From assembly GCA_946409885.1 (NCBI GenBank), contig CAMJYF010000035.1, positions 1 to 10,007 on the forward strand: DNA of 10,007 nucleotides, given 5' to 3'. This stretch comes from an uncultured Clostridia bacterium (GTDB lineage Bacteria > Bacillota > Clostridia > Oscillospirales > Acutalibacteraceae). The number at the start of each line of letters is the position of its first letter. Position 1 is the first letter of the stretch. The notes beneath the pieces are model-generated. The model was not told where the DNA came from, did no database searches, and saw only the letters and a list, made by a program, of their open reading frames with translations. Positions 1 through 6,354 of this stretch are shown here, piece after piece. The position numbers were made by a program, and so were the translations under genes.

Positions 1-1256
1 GCGTGGAGATGGTGAACGGCTGCGCCATGGGCAGGGAGACCACGCTTGACCACCTGCGCGAAAAACACGACGCGGTGCTGATCGCCAACGGCGCGTGGAA
101 GAGCGCTTCCATCCGCTGCCCCGGCGAGGAGCTGACGGGCGTATTCGGCGGCATTGATTTTCTGCGGGAAATCGCGCTGGGCGGCAAACCCGCCATCGGG
201 AAGAAGACCGCCGTGGTGGGCGGCGGCAACACCGCCATGGACGCCTGCCGCAGCGCGGTGCGCCTGGGCGCGGAGGAAGTGAGCATCATCTACCGCCGCA
301 CCCGCGCGGAGATGCCCGCCGAGGATATTGAAATCAAAGAGGCCGAGGAGGAGGGCGTGGTGTTCCGCTTCCTGACCAACCCCGCCGAGATCATCGGCGA
401 GGACGGCAAGGTCAAGGCCGTCAAATTACAGGTGATGCGCCTGGGCGAGCCGGACGAGCGCGGCCGCCGTTCCCCCGTGCCGGTGGAGGGCGAGTTCATC
501 AACTTGGAACTGGATTCCATCATCATCGCCGCGGGGCAGAAGAACGACCCCGCCGGGTTTGAGGACCTGCCCGTCACCAAGTGGGGCACCATCATCACGG
601 ACGAGCACACCTGCGCCACCGCTATCCCCGGCGTGTTCGCGGCGGGCGACGCCACCAACAAGGGCGCTTCCATCGCCATCGCCGCCATCGCGGAGGCCGA
701 CGAGGCAGCAAAGCATATTGACGCGTATCTGGCCGGGATCGAGTTGCCTTATCACGAGCCGGTCTACTCCGAAAAGGACCTGTCCCCGGAGATGTTCGAC
801 CGGGAAAAGGCCCCCCGGGCCGTCATGCCCCAGCGGGCCCCGGAGGAGCGCAATAAGGACTTCAAAGAGATCAACCTGGGCTTTTCGGAGGAGCAGGTCA
901 CGGCGGAGGCGAAGCGCTGCCTTTCCTGCGGCTGCCACGATTACGGCCACTGCAGGCTGATAAAATACGCCGACGACTACTGTATCGACTGCAAGCGCCT
1001 GAAAGGCGACCACCACCCCGGCTTTAAGGAGACGCGCCTCGTGTCCATCGAGCGCGATCAGGGCAAGTGCATCCTCTGCGGCCTGTGTGTGCGGGTCTGC
1101 GAGGACCAGGCGAAGAAGGGCATCCTTGGCCTTGTGGGCAGAGGGTTCAATACCGTCGTTAAGCCGGAGTTCAATAACCCCGCCGCCGTGGCCGGTTGCA
1201 AGGACTGCCGCCTGTGCGCGGAAAACTGCCCCACCGGCGCGCTGAAGATTTTGTAA
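1..1256 (+). CDS. GltD-type FAD/NAD(P) oxidoreductase with C-terminal NuoG-like [4Fe-4S] domain (5' truncated)
   Basis: The reading frame is open from the window edge, and the GTG at 3 is probably internal, because GltD-family proteins have a sizeable N-terminal region before this point. About 417 residues are visible. Counting from codon 3: a second Rossmann motif VVGGGNTAMD (71-80) binds NAD(P)H; IYRRTRAEMPA (96-106) is a hallmark of the glutamate-synthase beta-chain family; GVFAAGDATNKGASIAIA (210-227) is the FAD-binding GD motif. The C-terminus adds cysteines C306, C309, C311, C317, C327 and C330, then two C-x2-C-x2-C-x3-C clusters (C356-C366 and C399-C409). The phrase CILCGLCVRVCED resembles NuoG and [FeFe]-hydrogenase ferredoxin domains. 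It probably passes electrons between NAD(P)H, flavin and Fe-S centres in a cytoplasmic complex. Its partner subunits would lie upstream, outside the window. It is not necessarily a glutamate synthase subunit, since the large subunit is not visible. Family call firm, exact reaction unknown. Confidence 0.9.
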   Translation, partial: VEMVNGCAMGRETTLDHLREKHDAVLIANGAWKSASIRCPGEELTGVFGGIDFLREIALGGKPAIGKKTAVVGGGNTAMDACRSAVRLGAEEVSIIYRRTRAEMPAEDIEIKEAEEEGVVFRFLTNPAEIIGEDGKVKAVKLQVMRLGEPDERGRRSPVPVEGEFINLELDSIIIAAGQKNDPAGFEDLPVTKWGTIITDEHTCATAIPGVFAAGDATNKGASIAIAAIAEADEAAKHIDAYLAGIELPYHEPVYSEKDLSPEMFDREKAPRAVMPQRAPEERNKDFKEINLGFSEEQVTAEAKRCLSCGCHDYGHCRLIKYADDYCIDCKRLKGDHHPGFKETRLVSIERDQGKCILCGLCVRVCEDQAKKGILGLVGRGFNTVVKPEFNNPAAVAGCKDCRLCAENCPTGALKIL

Positions 1257-1350
1257 GCGGAGCAACAGGACAATTGGGAAGGCAGGAAAGCCGGTTGGGC
1301 TGCCCCTCTGTGCCGTGCCGCCGTATCAGATCTCGCTTCTACCCCCTATG

Positions 1351-1393
1351 CCATACAAAAACGGACCCCTTACGGGATCCGTTTTTTGTATGG
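1351..1393. terminator. Bidirectional intrinsic terminator between convergent genes
   Basis: The inverted repeat lies between the stop of the oxidoreductase (1256) and the stop of the last GH16 gene (1404). On the minus strand the RNA folds as a 9-bp stem, ACGGAUCCC/GGGGUCCGU, with one U-G wobble, a GUAA tetraloop and a following U-run. The flanking CCAUACAAAA/UUUUGUAUGG pairing extends the stem. On the plus strand the same arms have one C-A mismatch but a run of six U. It can end transcription both ways, and looks stronger for the minus-strand operon. Confidence 0.88.
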
Positions 1394-1403
1394 CGCGGCG
1401 CTG

Positions 1404-2246
1404 TTATTTCTGCTGGTACACTCTCACGTAATCCACGATGAAATCGGCGGATTCGCCCTCGATCTTCTGGGTTTTGAAATCGCGCATGTAGTTGGAAAGC
1501 ACGATGTATTCCGGGCCCCAGGCCAGGCCGAAATCGGTCTTGCGGCATTCCTTGCCGTCCACGTAGAAGGTGTAGCCGGTCTTGTCCCATTTGACGCCGT
1601 AGGTGTGGAACTCGTCATACGCGTCGTCGCCCACGATCACCCAGCGGGCGTGCAGGCGCTGGTGGCCCGTTTCATCAAAGTAGTGGATGTTGTTTTCCAC
1701 GCTGCCCTGATGCTCCACGCCGTAGCGCATGCTCTCCATGATGTCGATCTCGTTGCCCTCCTCCTTGGGAATGGAGGTGTCGTAGGCCGACGGGCTGTTC
1801 AGCCAGAAGGCGCTGTTGCCCGCCACGGCCTTGGCCAGGATGCAGCGGCACTCGAAATAGCCGTAGGAGAACTGCTGTGTGGCGGCGGTGTCAAGCGAAG
1901 CGCAGTACCAGCCCTTGGGGCGGGCGGGGTCGCTGCCGTCCGAATGGCGGATGGAAAGGATGAGGTTTCCGTCCTTTACCTCTACGCAGTCTCTTGAGTA
2001 ATACAGTGCTTCATGGCCGTTTTCGGCGCCATAAGCCTGGATCAGCGCGTCGCTGTTCAGGTCCGTTCCGTGACCGTGCCATTTGGTCTGGTCCACCGTG
2101 TCGCCGTCAAACTCGTCGTTCCACACCAGCTCATAGCCGGTCAGGTCCAGCTTGGGACCGATGGCGCGCATGGGGATATCCAGCGTCAGACAGATGGACA
2201 TGATGATGCTGATGAAAAAGTAATAGATTTTCGTAAAAACTGCCAT
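1404..2246 (-). CDS. Glycoside hydrolase family 16 protein, copy 1 (last gene of operon)
   Basis: This 280-residue protein starts at ATG 2246-2244, with AGGAG at 2255-2259, 8 nt upstream. The GH16 sandwich fold is recognisable: VWNDEFDG (41-48) near the start, KDGNLILSI (91-99), SYGYFECR (127-134) and the active-site motif EIDIME with E166 as nucleophile, D168 as helper and E171 as acid/base. Later come HARW, EFHTYGVKW and TFYVDGKE (227-234). The extra residue in E-x-D-x-x-E is the beta-bulge form seen in laminarinases, agarases and carrageenases rather than bacterial lichenases, so a beta-1,3-glucan or galactan is likelier than lichenan; the substrate is unproven. The N-terminus (about 7-22) is a hydrophobic helix followed by LDIPMRAIG, without a clear cleavage site. 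It is nearly identical to copy 2 in its N-terminus and C-terminal half, but differs at about residues 57-90 and 101-160. It may be exported or membrane-anchored. Confidence 0.92.
   Translation of the reverse strand: MAVFTKIYYFFISIIMSICLTLDIPMRAIGPKLDLTGYELVWNDEFDGDTVDQTKWHGHGTDLNSDALIQAYGAENGHEALYYSRDCVEVKDGNLILSIRHSDGSDPARPKGWYCASLDTAATQQFSYGYFECRCILAKAVAGNSAFWLNSPSAYDTSIPKEEGNEIDIMESMRYGVEHQGSVENNIHYFDETGHQRLHARWVIVGDDAYDEFHTYGVKWDKTGYTFYVDGKECRKTDFGLAWGPEYIVLSNYMRDFKTQKIEGESADFIVDYVRVYQQK
2191..2228 (-). repeat. 38-nt exact direct repeat (copy in GH16-1, partner at 3036-3073)
   Basis: The stretch encoding part of the N-terminal hydrophobic helix (IYYFFISIIMSIC) is identical base for base in GH16 copies 1 and 2, including synonymous positions. 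The flanking sequence stays highly similar out to the LDIP motif. This indicates recent duplication or gene conversion, and makes the pair a plausible substrate for recombination that would delete or fuse a gene. Confidence 0.85.
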
Positions 2247-2269
2247 TGTTGATTCTCCTGTCTTCTTTA

Positions 2270-3091
2270 TTATTTCTGCTGATAAACTCTTACGTAGTCC
2301 ACCACGAAGTCGGCGGAATCGCCCACGATAGACTGTGTCTTGAAATCGCGCATGAAGTTCTCCAGCACGATGTACTCCGGCGCGTGGGACAGGCCGAAAT
2401 CCGTGTTGCGGCACTCCTTGCCGTCCACGTAGAAGGTGTAGCCCTCCTTCGTCCATTTGACGCCGTAGGTGTGGAACTCGTCGTAGATGTCGTCGCCTAC
2501 CACGACCCATCTGGCGTGCAGGCGCTGGTGGCCGCCGGCGTCGTAATAGTGGATGTTGTTCTCCACGCTGCCCTGGTGCTCCACGCCGTAGCGCATGCTC
2601 TCCATGATGTCGATCTCCGCGCCCTTGCTGGCCGGTTGGGTCTCGTCCATCGTGGCGCCGTTCTGCAGGAAGAAGGCGCAGTTGCCGGCCACGGCCTTGG
2701 CCATCTTCGCGCGGATCTCATAGTACCCGTAGGTGCCGTTGAAGCCGGGGTAGGAATCGATGGAGGCGAAGTACCAGCCCTCCGGGTAGCCCTCCTCGCT
2801 GCCATCGAAGCGCTTGATGGACAGGATCAGGTTGCCGTCCTTCACCTCGATGCAGCGGCCGGAGTAAAAGCCGTCCTCGTAGATCTGGGAGGGGCCGCCG
2901 CCCAGCACCTCGTTGTGGCCGCGCCATTTGGCCGTGTCCAGCGCCGTGCCCTCAAACTCGTCGTTCCACACCATCTCGTAGCCGGTCAGGTCGACAGGCG
3001 GACCGATGGCCTTCATGGGGATATCCAGCATCAGGCAGATGGACATGATGATGCTGATGAAAAAGTAATAGATCTTGGAAAATGCAGCCAT
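2270..3091 (-). CDS. Glycoside hydrolase family 16 protein, copy 2
   Basis: The start is ATG 3091-3089, with GGGAGGT at 3098-3104. The protein is 273 residues. It has the same order of GH16 elements as copy 1: VWNDEFEG (41-48), KDGNLILSI, TYGYYEIR and the catalytic EIDIME, giving E159, D161 and E164. The tail SADFVVDYVRVYQQK closes the fold. The N-terminal hydrophobic stretch and the LDIPMKAIG motif match copy 1, and a 38-nt DNA stretch in this region is identical in the two genes, pointing to a recent duplication or gene conversion. Against that background, the loop after the first KW (about residues 57-83) is shorter and unrelated to copy 1, and 146-158 also differs. In GH16 enzymes such loops shape the sugar-binding cleft, so specificity may differ. 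It lies 23 nt upstream of copy 1 and 20 nt downstream of copy 3, so it is surely co-transcribed. Confidence 0.92.
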   Translation of the reverse strand: MAAFSKIYYFFISIIMSICLMLDIPMKAIGPPVDLTGYEMVWNDEFEGTALDTAKWRGHNEVLGGGPSQIYEDGFYSGRCIEVKDGNLILSIKRFDGSEEGYPEGWYFASIDSYPGFNGTYGYYEIRAKMAKAVAGNCAFFLQNGATMDETQPASKGAEIDIMESMRYGVEHQGSVENNIHYYDAGGHQRLHARWVVVGDDIYDEFHTYGVKWTKEGYTFYVDGKECRNTDFGLSHAPEYIVLENFMRDFKTQSIVGDSADFVVDYVRVYQQK

Positions 3092-3111
3092 TTTTATACC
3101 TCCCGGTTTTT

Positions 3112-3954
3112 TTATGCTTGCTGGTACACCCTCACGTAATCCACCACAAAGTCGGCGGAATCGCCGTCGATGGAGGGGGTGTCGGAGATGCGCATAAAGT
3201 TGCACAGGGCAAGGTAAAGCTGGCCGTGGCACAGGCCGAAATCCGTGTGGTTGAACTCCCTGCCGTTGACGTAGAAGGTGTAGCCCTTTTCATCCCACTT
3301 CACGGCGTAGGTGTTGAATTCCTCGTAGGGGTTGCCGCCCACCTTGATGAACCGGGCGTGCAGCCGTTCGTGCTTGTCGCCGTAAAAGTAGTGCATGTTC
3401 CGCTCCACGCAGCCGTGGTAGGTGTTGTCATACTGCATGCTTTCAAAAATGTCGATCTCCACGGCCTCCTCCGGCGGAACGCTGTAATCGGAGGAACCGG
3501 CGCTGTTCATCCAGAAAGCGCAGTTGGCGGATCTGGATTTGGCAAGCTTTGCGCGGCACTCAAAGTAGCCGTAGGTGAATTCCGCCAGTCCTGCGGAATC
3601 CAGATTGAAGCAGTACCAGCCGTCCGGCAGGTCCGGGTCGTTTTCGATGTGGCGGATGGAAAGGGTGAGATACCCGTCCTCCACCTTCATCAGGCTGTCG
3701 TGAGAATAGTAGTCGTCGCCTACGTTGTTGCTGCCGTAATAGCGAAGTTCGCCGATCTCCGATAACTCGCCGCGCCATTTGGTGGTGTCCAGCGCCGTGC
3801 CGTCGAACTCGTCCGCCCACACCAGCTCATATCCGGTCAGATCCGGCGGCGCGCCAAGCGCTTTGATGGGGATATCCAGCCAGTTGAAAAACAGGGTAAC
3901 GACTGACATCAGGAAATAGAAGGGTTTTAATAACGCCGATGGGATGCTGCTCAT
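3112..3954 (-). CDS. Glycoside hydrolase family 16 protein, copy 3 (most diverged)
   Basis: The start is ATG 3954-3952, with a perfect AGGAGG at 3963-3968. The 280-residue protein has VWADEFDG (45-52), TYGYFECR and the catalytic motif EIDIFE, giving E166, D168 and E171, all intact. TFYVNGRE (227-234) and SADFVVDYVRVYQQ are shared with its neighbours. It is clearly paralogous to copies 1 and 2 but diverged throughout, so the first duplication was older. The N-terminus differs in sequence but keeps the plan: a hydrophobic segment (about 11-24) followed by LDIPIKALG. There is no lipobox cysteine and no AXA-like cleavage site, so an uncleaved membrane anchor is as likely as a signal peptide. It is first of the three GH16 genes, 23 nt after the cotH stop. 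Family certain, substrate unknown. Confidence 0.92.
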   Translation of the reverse strand: MSSIPSALLKPFYFLMSVVTLFFNWLDIPIKALGAPPDLTGYELVWADEFDGTALDTTKWRGELSEIGELRYYGSNNVGDDYYSHDSLMKVEDGYLTLSIRHIENDPDLPDGWYCFNLDSAGLAEFTYGYFECRAKLAKSRSANCAFWMNSAGSSDYSVPPEEAVEIDIFESMQYDNTYHGCVERNMHYFYGDKHERLHARFIKVGGNPYEEFNTYAVKWDEKGYTFYVNGREFNHTDFGLCHGQLYLALCNFMRISDTPSIDGDSADFVVDYVRVYQQA

Positions 3955-3977
3955 GGGTGGTTCCTCCTGTGCGTTTT

Positions 3978-6284
3978 TTAGTAATGCGCCACGCCGCATT
4001 CGCAGACGCGATTGATGCGGAACAGGCGGAAGATAAACAGTTCGATCCGCCAGATGAACCGCGCGAAGGCGTTTTCGCTGTGGCAGATGTGACCGCATTG
4101 GGTCAGCTTGTAGCGGTAGCCGCAGGCGGAACAGACGTTGTACTTCTCTCCGCCCTCGCTCACCTGCGAAAAGCTGTGGGCCTGCTCCGTTTGCTGCCCG
4201 CAGGCGCAGTAGACGCTGTGGGCTTCCCGGTTGCCGGGAATAACGGCGCAGTGGTAGGAATAATCGTGGACGTGAGCCGTATCGCGCCGCACGGTCACCG
4301 TCACGTCGCCGGTGATCTTCGTCATGCGGAACACGTTCGGCACGCCGGTGTCCTCATAGCCCTTCAGGTTTTTGTAGTTCTTCGGGCTGGCCGTCACGGC
4401 GAACACGTCCGCCCCATTGTCGGACAGGACCTTGAAGTTTACCTGACCGCCGTCTTTGGTGGGCAGCCCCGTGGCGGCGTCCACGCTGACGGTCCGCGTT
4501 GTTTCGACTGGTGTGACGGTGTAGTCCTGCCCCGGGTAGACCAGCACCCGCAGCCCCGCCTCGCAGTCGAAGGTGACGGTATAGCCCTCCGCGCTCTCCG
4601 CGTCCGGCGTCAGGGAGACGGCGACGGCAAGATCTTTCGTAATGCCGGTGATCCGCCACCCGTTTTCAATGCCTGTCTGCCCGGGGGAGAGCAGCGCGGC
4701 AAAGCCTCCGGCAGGGGAGACGCTCACGTCCGCCCGGTACCCCTCCGGTACGGGAACCAGGAAAGCCACCTGACCGCCGGATTTCGTCAGCGCGCCCGCG
4801 GCGTCAACGGAATAGGCCTCCGCCGTGCGGACGGGCTGGCCGTCCGGAGAGGGCAGGTAAACCTTCGCCCCGTTCAGGCAGGTGAACGCCGCCCGGTAAG
4901 CGCTGTTTGCCGTTTCCGTTACGGAGATCCCGTAATGGCTGTCCAAATATTGCAGGTGTTTGCGGGCGTACTGTTTGCATTGGGCGATCGTGTTGGAGGC
5001 GACGCCGGGCTGGTCCGGCCACCGGTCCTTTTCCGCCTGATATGCCAGCGCCGGGATCAGCGCCTCATACTCGCTGAACAGCCGCTCGATGTTGTGCACG
5101 CTCAGCACGCTTTGGCGCAGCGCGGCGTAACGGGCGGCTATCTCATCGCCGTAGCAATCCACCATCTTCCGCAAAAAGTTGGTATCGGTGGGGGTGGGGT
5201 AGACCTCGGGCCGGTCCGTCACAAAGCTGCCGCTCCAGTTCATGCCCCAGGTGCCCTCCAGGTCGTAGGCCAGCGGCGCGAATTTCACGCCGTCGTAGGT
5301 GGCCCACATGATATTCTTGGCGCGGTTGTCCTCGGCCCGCAGGGCGGTGATGAAAACGAGATAGTCGATGGCCCGTTCTACGTCCATGTACTGGCCGATC
5401 CGGTCCTTCAGTTCCTGTCCCTCGTAGTTGACGAACACGTTGATCAGGTTGTTCAGCGCCTCCGACAGCCACGCGGAGCCTTCCGGGGCGTCCTCGGTGG
5501 AGCAGTATTCCACCTCCCACTGACTGGCGGCGGGGTCGTTCACGTCGGCGATGGGCTCGTACATGCACACGCAGTTTCGGTAGCCGTTCGCCATCATCAG
5601 GCCCTCCCGCTGGCCGTCGCCCATGCCGTAGATCCACTTGTCCTTGGGCGTGTTGAAGGTGTAAAGCCCCTGAAAATCCCCGTTGGCGTACAGCAGCACC
5701 GGAAAGCCGTCAATGGCGCCGCCGTTCAACAGGGCGTCCACCGGGTCGTCGCGGCATTCGGAATGGACCACCTCGCCCCACAGCTTGGCGGAGACGATAT
5801 TGCGGGCGGCGGAAAGATCCACCCAGTTGGCCTTTAAGCAGTATTTGCTCTGGCGGCCCCACTCCGGGCGCACCTCCACCTTGTTCTTGCCGCCGCTTTC
5901 GGTGATGAAGCTGACGGAATAATTCTTTTTGGGGTAGCGCAGGGAGGAATCCCCCTGCCATTTCATGGTGGTGAGGGTGGTAAAGGACCGCTCTTCCGAG
6001 GCGAAGGACAGCCGGGCCGTGACCTTCGTTTCCTTGGTCATGCCGCTCAGGTCGCCTTCCAGCGTCACAATGGGCATGCCCACGTCTTTGGGCGTTACCG
6101 TCGCCTCATAGGTTTTTCCGCATTCCGCACAGCGGAACACGCCGCAGCAGGGGATGGATTGCCCCGCCGCCGTTTTCAGCGACTGCAGTGTTCCGGCGTG
6201 GGTATGCGCCGCGAAAGCGGTCGCCGCCGGCAGCCCCGCGGCCAGCACCGCGACGGAAAGCAGCAGACAGATCAGTTTTTTCAC
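3978..6284 (-). CDS. Secreted CotH kinase-family protein with Cys/His modules
   Basis: The 768-residue product starts at GTG 6284-6282, because AAGGAGG at 6292-6298 lies 7 nt from it but only 1 nt from the ATG at 6290. Residues 1-26 form a signal peptide (KK, Leu-rich core, ATAFA). A Cys-rich patch follows (C46, C47, C52, C55). The CotH domain covers about 70-450: KWQGDSSLRYPKKNYS (108-123), YCLKANWVDLSAARN (148-162), AEDNRAKN (317-324) resembling a kinase catalytic loop, and YDLEGTWG (340-347), where D341 fits the metal-binding position. Bacillus subtilis CotH is an atypical kinase that phosphorylates the spore-coat proteins CotB and CotG. Two related beta repeats follow (490-558, 598-668), then His/Cys motifs (C693/C695, C718/C721) and a C-terminal tail (730-768) with CGHICH and CECG around an aromatic amphipathic stretch. 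It heads the GH16 operon. An extracellular or spore-surface kinase role is inferred; no CotB/CotG-like target is in view. Confidence 0.87.
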   Translation of the reverse strand: MKKLICLLLSVAVLAAGLPAATAFAAHTHAGTLQSLKTAAGQSIPCCGVFRCAECGKTYEATVTPKDVGMPIVTLEGDLSGMTKETKVTARLSFASEERSFTTLTTMKWQGDSSLRYPKKNYSVSFITESGGKNKVEVRPEWGRQSKYCLKANWVDLSAARNIVSAKLWGEVVHSECRDDPVDALLNGGAIDGFPVLLYANGDFQGLYTFNTPKDKWIYGMGDGQREGLMMANGYRNCVCMYEPIADVNDPAASQWEVEYCSTEDAPEGSAWLSEALNNLINVFVNYEGQELKDRIGQYMDVERAIDYLVFITALRAEDNRAKNIMWATYDGVKFAPLAYDLEGTWGMNWSGSFVTDRPEVYPTPTDTNFLRKMVDCYGDEIAARYAALRQSVLSVHNIERLFSEYEALIPALAYQAEKDRWPDQPGVASNTIAQCKQYARKHLQYLDSHYGISVTETANSAYRAAFTCLNGAKVYLPSPDGQPVRTAEAYSVDAAGALTKSGGQVAFLVPVPEGYRADVSVSPAGGFAALLSPGQTGIENGWRITGITKDLAVAVSLTPDAESAEGYTVTFDCEAGLRVLVYPGQDYTVTPVETTRTVSVDAATGLPTKDGGQVNFKVLSDNGADVFAVTASPKNYKNLKGYEDTGVPNVFRMTKITGDVTVTVRRDTAHVHDYSYHCAVIPGNREAHSVYCACGQQTEQAHSFSQVSEGGEKYNVCSACGYRYKLTQCGHICHSENAFARFIWRIELFIFRLFRINRVCECGVAHY
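4281..4493 (-). repeat. Internal protein repeat 2 of CotH protein
   Basis: Residues 598-668 are the second copy of the beta-rich module described at 4611-4817. It opens with TVSVDAATGLPTKDGGQV and ends with a KITGDVTVTV strand, directly before the HVHDYSYH-type metal-binding-like module. Confidence 0.65.
4611..4817 (-). repeat. Internal protein repeat 1 of CotH protein
   Basis: Residues 490-558 align with residues 598-668 of the same protein (DNA 4281-4493). Shared positions include SVDAA, TK-x-GGQV-x-F, a middle SP, TG-x-x-N, R-x-T-x-IT-x-D and alternating V. The pattern suggests two beta-sandwich modules between the kinase domain and the Cys/His tail, probably a spacer or ligand-binding stalk. 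The DNA is not closely similar, so the duplication is old. Confidence 0.65.
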
Positions 6285-6291
6285 ACGCATT

Positions 6292-6298
6292 CCTCCTT
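6292..6298 (-). promoter_or_regulatory. cotH ribosome-binding site that decides a GTG start
   Basis: AAGGAGG on the minus strand is 7 nt from GTG 6284 (ideal) and 1 nt from ATG 6290 (too close). The ATG further upstream at 6320 lies inside the terminator hairpin. The start is therefore GTG, giving a protein beginning MKKLICLLLS. The site directly follows the U-tract of the jag terminator. Confidence 0.75.
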
Positions 6299-6299
6299 C

Positions 6300-6348
6300 A
6301 AAAAAACAAAGAACCCGCACCCCGTTCGCCGGGATGCAGATTCTTGTT
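6300..6348 (-). terminator. Intrinsic terminator after jag
   Basis: The minus-strand RNA forms an 11-bp stem, UCUGCAUCCCG (6330-6340) with CGGGGUGCGGG (6314-6324), using three G-U wobbles around a GCGAA loop. AACAAGAA pairing with UUCUUUGUU extends it with one bulge, and a U-rich run down to 6300 follows. On the plus strand the wobbles become C-A mismatches, so it is specific for the minus strand. It ends the rpmH-jag operon 7 nt after the jag stop. Confidence 0.9.
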
Positions 6349-6354
6349 ATTGGT

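Noticed and set aside
426..1265. Minus-strand open frame opposite the oxidoreductase
   Set aside because: It is antisense to a gene with intact Rossmann, FAD and Fe-S motifs, and shows no domain of its own.
2180..2195. Possible lipobox at the cysteine in the GH16 N-terminus
   Set aside because: The residues before the cysteine (MSI) do not fit the lipobox, and copy 3 has no cysteine there.
1404..2510. Extended 368-codon version of GH16 copy 1
   Set aside because: The extra N-terminal part is copy 2 read out of frame; the real start at 2246 has a good ribosome-binding site and matches the paralogues.
3939..5837. Long plus-strand open frame (632 codons) opposite cotH
   Set aside because: It lies antisense to a protein with clear CotH motifs, has no recognisable domain, and its Val/His/Gly-rich composition is typical of GC-rich antisense frames.
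1404..6284. Mobile element carrying the cotH-GH16 block
   Set aside because: No transposase, integrase, terminal inverted repeats or target duplications were seen, and the block is bounded by terminators instead.
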